Shown here: positions 58,052-64,000 of the stretch, piece by piece
How the letters are laid out: the number at the start of each line of letters is the position of its first letter
Numbering within the stretch: position 1 is the stretch's first letter
Source of the DNA: Rhodobacteraceae bacterium WFHF2C18
Lineage (GTDB): Bacteria; Pseudomonadota; Alphaproteobacteria; Rhodobacterales; Rhodobacteraceae
Assembly: GCA_002166865.1 (NCBI GenBank)
Contig: NHTQ01000001.1
Coordinates: 682,001 to 746,000 of the forward strand
DNA: 64,000 bases
Direction of reading: 5' to 3'
Translations under genes and position numbers: made by a program
Notes under the pieces: model-generated
What the model saw: only the letters and a program-made list of their open reading frames with translations
What the model was told of the DNA's origin: nothing
Databases searched by the model: none

Positions 58052-58172
58052 ATTGAGTAAAGGGCGCAAGAGCGATCCGCGATCGGACCGCTCGTCACTG
58101 ATGAACACGCCGCGCCAGCCTCCTCCGCAAGCACACCGGCAAACCACAACTGCTTGGGACGGATGTAGGACT

Positions 58173-60239
58173 ATGACAGGAAGCGCGCGCGCGATGTTGA
58201 TGGCAACCACCTGCCTGTGGCTGGGGACGGGCACGGCGGTGCCGGTCTTGGCACAACAGGTGGCCGAGAACGAAGGGGGGGAGACCGGCACGCCGCCGCC
58301 TTCCGCGAATGACGAGGGGTTCCTGGGGACCATCACCCTCGGCGAAAGCAAACGCGAGGTCCAGACACAGACCGCCACCCCCCTGACCGTGATCGATGCC
58401 GAGGAAATCCGCGACCGGCAGGCCGGCACCGTGGCCGGCTTGATCGACACGGTGCCCAGCGTGGCCCTGGTCAACGGCGACACCAAGCAGGGATCGGGCA
58501 TCTCGATTCGCGGGTTCGGTTCCAACGCCACCTTCGGCACCGACCAGAAGGTGCTGATCCAGGTCGACGGCGCCACCCGCGGTTCCGAAGAGCTTTACCG
58601 GATCGGCACGCAGCTCTTCACCGATCCCTTCCTCTACGACGAAGTCGAGGTGATCCGCGGCACGGTCGGATCCTTCGAATACGGCTCCGGCGTGGTGGGC
58701 GGCGTCGTGCGGCTTGAAACCATCGACCCCGAGGATGTCACCGAGGGCGACACCGGCGTCGCCCTGCGCCAGACGCTGGAATTTCAGACCAATGGCGAGG
58801 GCGTGACCAGTTCCACCATCGGGGCCTGGCAGCCGACCGAGGACTTCGGACTCATGTTCAACTACGTCGACCGGAACCTCGGATTCCCGGTAGACGGCAA
58901 CGGCGACATCATCAACCCCGGCCGGCAGGAGATCGACGACCCCTCCTGGCTTCTCAAGGGCAAGTACCGCTTCGGCGAGGACAAGGCCCATTCGATCGAG
59001 GCCAGCTACCAGGAGACGGTCAGCTCACAGTTCGACGTGCCTTACGATTCCTTCGGCAACCTCACCTTCTTCGGCAATGTCGACCGGCGGATCGAAAGCG
59101 ACACGACGATCCTGAAGTACGGGTTCAACCCCATGAGCGACCTGGTCGACCTGACGCTGCAGTATTCCCGCGTCAACGAAGACGTCACACAGGATCCCGT
59201 CTCCTGCCCGTTCAGCCCCGTGGGCAGCATTCCGCCCTGCTCTGCCCTGCTGGATGCCGATACCGCGTACGAGACGACGACCGTCACGCTGAAGAACACC
59301 GCCTTCTTCATGACCGGCGCGGCCAGCCATGACCTCACCACCGGCATCGAATACATCAACCGCGACCGCAGTGATGCCTTCGCCGCCCCGGGCGGGCAGG
59401 ACGATCGGTGGGCCATCTTCGCCGTCGACGAGATCGGCATCGGGGACTCCTGGACGGTAACACCGGCGCTACGCTACGAGACGTCGACCATCGAAGGCAC
59501 GGCCCCGCCCAACACGGGCCGGTTCAGCCATGACGCGCTGATGGGCGGGCTCTCGGCGCGCTACGCCTTCGCCAACGGCCTCGCGCTGTTCGGCAGCGCC
59601 GCCTACACCGAGGTGATGCCGATCATCGACGATCTGGGAAATCCCGCCCGGATCAACATGTCCGAAAAGTCCCGCACCTACGAAGTGGGCCTCGCCTTCG
59701 AGCGGCGGGGGCTCATCGCGGACCGGGACGATCTGGCGCTCAAGCTGACCTATTTCGACACGGAACTGTGGGATATCACCTCTTTCGTCGGTGGCGGCCC
59801 CATGTCCCTGCCGCTCGACGAGATTCGCACCCACGGGCTGGAACTGGAAGCCTCCTACGCGATGGAGAACGGGTTCTACGTCGATCTCAACGCCACTTAC
59901 GGCGACGGCGAGGAAGTCGACAGCACCGGGGCGGTCAGCGATTGGCGCAATCAGGCCGCCAATGACCTGCGCCTGACGGTCGGAAAGGTGTTCAACGACA
60001 TCTACGACGTCAGCTGGGAGGTGGTCGCGGCCGACTCCATCACCCGCAACGGCACGCGCACACCGGGCTACACCGCCCACAACCTGCGCGCCACCGTCGC
60101 GCCGGAAACCGGTCTGTGGAAGGACACCGAGTTCCGCGTCGGCGTCGAGAACGTCTTCGACGAACAATACACGCCCAGTCTGGCCACCCGCCCGGCGCCC
60201 GGGCGCAACTTCAAGTTCACCGTCGCCAAGACATTCTGA
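58173..60239 (+). CDS. TonB-dependent heme receptor
   Basis: Outer-membrane receptor of about 688 residues. The start at 58173 gives a signal peptide (MLMATTCLWLGTGTAVPVLA); in-frame starts at 58101 and 58053 are possible and none has a good ribosome-binding site. GTITLGESKREVQTQTATPL is the TonB-box region, the plug has ISIRGFGSNATFGTDQKVLI, and the barrel ends GRNFKFTVAKTF. It resembles HmuR/HasR-type heme receptors and is divergent from hmuSTUV and upstream of exbB/exbD/tonB. Confidence 0.88.
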   Translation: MTGSARAMLMATTCLWLGTGTAVPVLAQQVAENEGGETGTPPPSANDEGFLGTITLGESKREVQTQTATPLTVIDAEEIRDRQAGTVAGLIDTVPSVALVNGDTKQGSGISIRGFGSNATFGTDQKVLIQVDGATRGSEELYRIGTQLFTDPFLYDEVEVIRGTVGSFEYGSGVVGGVVRLETIDPEDVTEGDTGVALRQTLEFQTNGEGVTSSTIGAWQPTEDFGLMFNYVDRNLGFPVDGNGDIINPGRQEIDDPSWLLKGKYRFGEDKAHSIEASYQETVSSQFDVPYDSFGNLTFFGNVDRRIESDTTILKYGFNPMSDLVDLTLQYSRVNEDVTQDPVSCPFSPVGSIPPCSALLDADTAYETTTVTLKNTAFFMTGAASHDLTTGIEYINRDRSDAFAAPGGQDDRWAIFAVDEIGIGDSWTVTPALRYETSTIEGTAPPNTGRFSHDALMGGLSARYAFANGLALFGSAAYTEVMPIIDDLGNPARINMSEKSRTYEVGLAFERRGLIADRDDLALKLTYFDTELWDITSFVGGGPMSLPLDEIRTHGLELEASYAMENGFYVDLNATYGDGEEVDSTGAVSDWRNQAANDLRLTVGKVFNDIYDVSWEVVAADSITRNGTRTPGYTAHNLRATVAPETGLWKDTEFRVGVENVFDEQYTPSLATRPAPGRNFKFTVAKTF

Positions 60240-60254
60240 GAAGGAGGTGCAGCG

Positions 60255-60707
60255 ATGTCCCCCACCAAAGCAACCTGCGCGATTGCTGGCGCGGCCGTCA
60301 TGGCCGCGTTCAGCGCCGCCGCCGCGCCGGCCGCCGCCCAGCAGGACACCCCCGCGCCGGGCATCGACCTAACGCTCAACAGGCTGTCCCCGGCTTCGGC
60401 CGGGGGCTGCCGGCTGACCTTCGTCATCCGCAATCATCTGGACGCGCCCATCGACAAGCTCGTCTTCGAAACGGTGCTCTTCGATGATGCCGGCCAGGTG
60501 GCCACCCTGACACTGTTCGATTTCGGCAGCCTGCCGGAGAGTCGCCCGCGCGTGCGCCAGTTCGACGTGGCGGACCTGCCCTGCGCGGATATCGGACAGG
60601 TCCTCGTCAACGGGATCGGCACCTGCGAGGGCGCCGATCTCGCGCCCGAGCGCTGCCTTGAGGGGCTGCGCCTGTCGAGCGACGCGGACACCGAGGTGCT
60701 GGGATGA
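60255..60707 (+). CDS. Small secreted protein of the heme-uptake operon, unknown function
   Basis: Protein of 150 residues with a signal peptide (AIAGAAVMAAFSAAAAPAAA) behind an excellent Shine-Dalgarno AAGGAGG (about 60240-60246). The mature part is a predicted beta-rich domain (GCRLTFVIRNHLDAPIDKLV, FETVLFDDAGQVATLTLFDF) with four cysteines. It lies between the receptor and exbB (4-bp overlap with exbB), so it is tied to TonB-dependent uptake. No known domain is recognised. Confidence 0.75.
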   Translation: MSPTKATCAIAGAAVMAAFSAAAAPAAAQQDTPAPGIDLTLNRLSPASAGGCRLTFVIRNHLDAPIDKLVFETVLFDDAGQVATLTLFDFGSLPESRPRVRQFDVADLPCADIGQVLVNGIGTCEGADLAPERCLEGLRLSSDADTEVLG

Positions 60708-61387
60708 CGGACATCTCCCCCCTCCTGGACCGCCTGGGCAACCTGATCCAGATGGGCGGACCGGTCATCGCGTTGATCGGCGCGGTCTCGGTCGCCACCC
60801 TGGCCGTGGTCCTCTACAAGCTGTGGCAATTCCACGCCTCGGGCGTGGGCCGCCACACCGCGCTGCGCACCGCCGTCACCGAATGGGACCGGGGTACACC
60901 GACCGCCGCAACGCGCACCCTGGAGCGAAGCCGCAGTTACCTGGCACCGGTGATCGCCCGCGCCTTCGACCAGGCGCACGCGGCGGACGAGGCCGCCGTG
61001 CGCCGGCTGGAGGCAGAGGCCGCGGCCCGGTTCTCGCGCCTTGAACGCGGGTTCCGCTTTCTCGACACGGTGGCGCAGGTCGCGCCCCTCCTGGGGCTCT
61101 TCGGCACCGTCCTGGGCATGATCGAGGCATTCCAGGCCCTGCAGGCCGCGGGCAGCCAGGTGGATCCCTCGGCGCTGGCCGGCGGTATCTGGGTGGCACT
61201 TCTGACCACGGCCGCCGGCCTGGCGGTGGCCATGCCCGCCTCCGTCATCCTTTCCTGGCTCGAAGCGCGCCTCGAAGGCGACCGGGCCCTGGCCGACCAT
61301 GCCCTGAGCATCGTGCTGAAACCCGATGGCGCCGCGCCGGAGGCGCAGTGGCGCGCAGCGGCAGAGCCCCTGGCCGATGGCGCGTAA
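60704..61387 (+). CDS. exbB: ExbB/TolQ/MotA-family proton channel protein
   Basis: Inner-membrane protein of 227 residues with three helices (PVIALIGAVSVATLAVVLYK; FLDTVAQVAPLLGLFGTVLG; a third near LTTAAGLAVAMPASVILSWL). The GLFGTVLGMIEAF segment is diagnostic. It forms the proton-driven motor with ExbD that energises TonB. Confidence 0.93.
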   Translation: MTDISPLLDRLGNLIQMGGPVIALIGAVSVATLAVVLYKLWQFHASGVGRHTALRTAVTEWDRGTPTAATRTLERSRSYLAPVIARAFDQAHAADEAAVRRLEAEAAARFSRLERGFRFLDTVAQVAPLLGLFGTVLGMIEAFQALQAAGSQVDPSALAGGIWVALLTTAAGLAVAMPASVILSWLEARLEGDRALADHALSIVLKPDGAAPEAQWRAAAEPLADGA

Positions 61388-61766
61388 GGCGGTCTTCCGG
61401 CGTCGCAGGCTGTCGCTCACGTCGCTCATCGACGTGATCTTCCTGCTGCTTCTGTTTTTCATGCTGTCCTCGACCTTCTCCCGCTTCTCCGAAGTGGAGC
61501 TTGTCGCGGCCGGCGCCGGCCCGACGGCCGCTGCGCCCGAGACGCGCCCCCTCTTCCTCAAGCTTCGTGCCGACGGTCTGCGCGTGAACGCGCGCGACAC
61601 CACCCTGCAAGCCCTGCCCGCGGCCCTGGCCGAACTCTCTGGACCCGGCCCCGGGCAAGCACTGGTCAGCACCGCGCGGGATGTGACCGCGCAGCGCCTG
61701 ACCGATTTGCTGCTGGTGCTGCGAACCGTCGAGGGCCTGAAGATCCAGGTTCTGACACCGACATGA
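61377..61766 (+). CDS. exbD: ExbD/TolR-family biopolymer transport protein, copy 1
   Basis: Protein of 129 residues. A basic N-terminus precedes one helix with the essential aspartate (LTSLIDVIFLLLLFFMLSST); a periplasmic TolR-like domain follows. It overlaps exbB by 11 bp. Confidence 0.9.
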   Translation: MARKAVFRRRRLSLTSLIDVIFLLLLFFMLSSTFSRFSEVELVAAGAGPTAAAPETRPLFLKLRADGLRVNARDTTLQALPAALAELSGPGPGQALVSTARDVTAQRLTDLLLVLRTVEGLKIQVLTPT

Positions 61767-61773
61767 GACCGCG

Positions 61774-62160
61774 ATGAAACCAACGTCCGCCCCACGCCGC
61801 CGCGAGCCCACGATCGCGCTCATCAACATCGTCTTCCTGATGCTGATCTTCTTCATGGCCGCGGCCACCCTCGCCCCGCCGCTGTCGCGCGAGGTGACGC
61901 TGGTACGCACACAGGAACTGGAGGGCCGCGCGCCGCCCGATGCGCTGGTGGTCCATGCCGATGGCCGGCTGGAATACCGCGGCCAGCCGGTGACGACGCC
62001 GGCCGCCCATCTGTCCGCGCTACCCGAGCCCGCTCGCCGCAAGGTCCGCATCGTGCCGGATGCCGAACTCCCCGCGCCCGAGCTGATCCGCCTGGGCGCT
62101 GCGCTCCGCGCGGCCGGGGCCGAGCGGGTGACGATGGTCACCGAACGGGGGCTCGAATGA
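61774..62160 (+). CDS. ExbD/TolR-family biopolymer transport protein, copy 2
   Basis: Protein of 128 residues with the same topology (PTIALINIVFLMLIFFMAAA). The aspartate of the ExbD helix is replaced by asparagine (LIN instead of LID), so it may not carry protons itself. It sits between exbD copy 1 and tonB, overlapping tonB by 4 bp. Confidence 0.88.
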   Translation: MKPTSAPRRREPTIALINIVFLMLIFFMAAATLAPPLSREVTLVRTQELEGRAPPDALVVHADGRLEYRGQPVTTPAAHLSALPEPARRKVRIVPDAELPAPELIRLGAALRAAGAERVTMVTERGLE

Positions 62161-63179
62161 TCCGGCACTCGCGCCCGATGATCGCAGTCTGCCTTGTCGC
62201 CGCCGTGGCCGCGCATGCCGGCGGGGCCTGGCTGGGCACTGCCGCAGACCGGGCCCGCATCGCGGGCGGCTCCGGCGCGCCTCAGGCCGCCCTGGGCAGC
62301 AGCTTCGCCGACATGGTGAAGGGCGCGGCGCAGCCTGTCTCGAACAGCGCGGTCACGCCCAATCGCACGGCGGACCGCACCCACGCGCCCGCGGATCCGC
62401 CCCCCGCCGTCCAGCCGCGCCGGCCCGACGCCGTCGCCAAACCGGCCGGCCCGGCGACCGCGTCCCGGCGCGCGGCAACATCGCACGCCGTTGCACCGTC
62501 CACTCAGGCGGCCGCGCCGGCGACCCCTTCGGACCCGACCGCGACCACCGCTCCGGTGACGGACCGACCGGCGCCATCCAGCGCCCCGACCACCGCTCCT
62601 CCGGCGCAACGCGCCGTGCGGGCCACGCCGGAGGACGTGATCACGCCTGCCCCGAAGGCCCGCGAGGGGCTCCAGGTCTCGCGCCGGCCGCAGGTGCGCC
62701 CGGCGCAGGTGGAACAGGCGGCCCGGGACACACGCGCCGCCCGAGCGAGGACCACGCGCCAGACCCGCGAGCCCGAGCCGCAGAAGCAGCAATCACTCGG
62801 CAGCTCCGGCAGCAATGCCGAACGCAGCGCGAAACAAGGCAGCGCCGTGGGCGCGGAAACCGCCACCGCCGCCCGGGCCGGCACCCGGACCGACCGGACA
62901 ACCAGGGCCGACGGCAACGCCGCCGCCAGCAATTACCCCGGCAAGGTGATGGCGCGGCTCTCCCGCGTGCCCCGGCCCCGCCTCGACAGCCGAGGCGCCG
63001 CCGTGGTGCGCTTCTCCATCGCCGGCAACGGTGGGTTGGCCGGCGTCGGGCTGGCGCGAAGTTCCGGGTCGACGCGCCTGGACCGTGCCGCAGTTAGGGT
63101 GGTGCGCCGCGCCGCCCCCTTCCCACGGCCGCCACGTGGCGCGCAACGCAGCTTCTCGGTCCGCATAAAGGCCAACTGA
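62157..63179 (+). CDS. tonB: TonB-like energy transducer
   Basis: Protein of 340 residues. One N-terminal helix (PMIAVCLVAAVAAHAGGAWL) is followed by a long Ala/Pro/Thr/Arg-rich periplasmic linker (about residues 45-255). The TonB C-terminal domain runs NYPGKVMARLSRVPRPRLDS, VVRFSIAGNGGLAGVGLARS, LDRAAVRVVRRAAPFPRPP. It transmits energy from ExbB/ExbD to the heme and B12 receptors. Confidence 0.9.
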   Translation: MIRHSRPMIAVCLVAAVAAHAGGAWLGTAADRARIAGGSGAPQAALGSSFADMVKGAAQPVSNSAVTPNRTADRTHAPADPPPAVQPRRPDAVAKPAGPATASRRAATSHAVAPSTQAAAPATPSDPTATTAPVTDRPAPSSAPTTAPPAQRAVRATPEDVITPAPKAREGLQVSRRPQVRPAQVEQAARDTRAARARTTRQTREPEPQKQQSLGSSGSNAERSAKQGSAVGAETATAARAGTRTDRTTRADGNAAASNYPGKVMARLSRVPRPRLDSRGAAVVRFSIAGNGGLAGVGLARSSGSTRLDRAAVRVVRRAAPFPRPPRGAQRSFSVRIKAN

Positions 63180-63810
63180 AAACACCGCGCAGCGGCCTGC
63201 CGTTGGAATGAGCATCATGTCATGCGGCGCCACGGCGGCAGCATCTTGACTCCCGCCCAATTATGCCGCCCGCAAATCTGCTACCAGCCGTCGGCGCGTA
63301 CCGCGCATTCTCGGTCATCGGCAGCGGTTTCACCAAGGCCGCCACGGGAGCGCCGAGGCCGGCGGGGCCCGGTCAGCGGCGACCGCCCGCCCGCGGGCCT
63401 GCGTCCGGCGCTTAGCCACGCCGCCGAGTGTATCGAGCTTCCGTTTCCCGTGTGACAGGCTGCTGCGGGCCCTAGGGAGAGACAGCGAAACACCCCGGCC
63501 GGGTAGAGCAGCGGCTGCGGCAATCCTTTGGCGTTTTGCCCGAAATGCCGGTCTCCCTGCTCGGGTGCCGGCCGTCTTGGTGGTGAGAGAGGTGTCTGTC
63601 ACGGCGAAAGCGGTTGCGACAGGGCCTTCCAAGCATGGGCCGGCGGCGCCCGGTGCACCATGGTCACGCTTTGGGGGTCCGGCCGGGACCACGGCAGGTC
63701 TCGCCCACCGACACACGGCAGAGGCCCGCGGCCAGCCGGTTCAGAGCGCGGGGAGCGGGCCGGGCCTCTGGCCTGCGCGCTTGATACCGGGTACAGGAAC
63801 CGGTCGCATA
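63180..63810. other. Non-coding gap of 631 bp between tonB and the TRAP permease gene
   Basis: Neither strand shows a recognisable protein family, RNA gene or long repeat. Small open frames here have no ribosome-binding site or family match. Confidence 0.4.
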
Positions 63811-64000
63811 TCACACCTGGCTGGGCAGCCAGAGAACGATCCAGGGAAAGCTTACCAGCAGGCCTATGGTGATCGCGTCGGCAATGAAGAAGGGCATGAC
63901 CCCGCGGAACACGTCCTGCACGCTGAGGTCCTCGCGCACGCCGGCCACGACGAAGCAGTTGAGCCCGATGGGCGGCGTGATCAGGCAGAACTCGGCCATC
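63811..64000 (-). CDS. TRAP transporter large permease (DctM-type), C-terminal fragment
   Basis: The last about 62 residues of a gene that begins beyond the right edge. FCLITPPIGLNCFVVAGV is the conserved DctM C-terminal motif, followed by VFRGVMPFFIADAITIGLLV and the last helix. Substrate unknown. Confidence 0.85.
   Translation of the reverse strand, partial: MAEFCLITPPIGLNCFVVAGVREDLSVQDVFRGVMPFFIADAITIGLLVSFPWIVLWLPSQV

Overview
The window is high-GC, gene-dense alphaproteobacterial chromosome, most likely from a member of the Rhodobacteraceae (Rhodobacterales). Supporting signs are the rpmH-rnpA-yidD block, the ppx-rlmE pair, a stand-alone pterin-binding methyltransferase with a MetF-like protein and a small Virulence_fact-type protein, an RpoH-type sigma factor beside a cysteine-rich MarR regulator, cobalamin salvage with CbiZ, and a heme-uptake locus with its own ExbB/ExbD/TonB. 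No species can be named. I see no plasmid, phage or insertion-sequence genes. The many long antisense open frames are GC-driven shadows.

Layout. 1-4.2 kb: partial RsmB-family rRNA methyltransferase, a sodium:solute symporter and guaB. 4.3-6.1 kb: a ureohydrolase, then yidD/rnpA/rpmH. 6.4-10.1 kb: a TVP38-type membrane protein, a mercuric-reductase-like flavoprotein, an orphan histidine kinase and tRNA-Arg(ACG). A 750-bp stretch without a clear gene follows. 10.8-16.4 kb: tamB and tamA. 16.5-18.9 kb: a C1/methionine module. 19.1-21 kb: ppx and rlmE. 21-26 kb: a LysR regulator diverging from dabB-dabA (inorganic carbon accumulation). 26-28 kb: a FlaA1/WbpM-like nucleotide-sugar enzyme. 28.3-29.7 kb: a small HAF-repeat beta-barrel protein. 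30.4-33 kb: an Fe-S protein operon (Nfu fusion, Mrp-DUF971 fusion) preceded by a truncated MarR-like ORF. 33.4-33.9 kb: a LysR remnant.

34-46.8 kb is an exopolysaccharide region: a NusG/RfaH-like factor, yjbH-, yjbF-, wza- and yjbE-like genes, a Wzc-type tyrosine autokinase, a metallophosphatase, a VanZ protein and the dTDP-rhamnose operon rmlCBDA. 46.9-48.5 kb holds a MarR-type regulator with six cysteines in its last 52 residues, divergent from an RpoH-type sigma factor. 48.6-54.1 kb is a cobalamin-riboswitch operon, btuB-btuF-btuC-btuD-cbiZ. 54.1-63.2 kb is heme uptake: hmuSTUV on the minus strand, and a TonB-dependent receptor, a small secreted protein, exbB, two exbD and tonB on the plus strand. 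A TRAP permease fragment closes the window.

The most unusual observation links two distant loci. The promoter in front of the MarR regulator (47.5 kb) and the one in front of the Mrp/Nfu operon (33.05 kb) are near copies: same -35, same 17-bp spacer carrying a TTTCGnTTCGC core, same 6-nt gap to the ATG. The first ORF of the Mrp/Nfu operon also encodes a degenerate copy of the MarR protein's cysteine-rich tail, without the DNA-binding domain. I infer an Fe-S- or redox-responsive regulon in which this MarR protein controls itself, the sigma factor and an Fe-S maturation operon.
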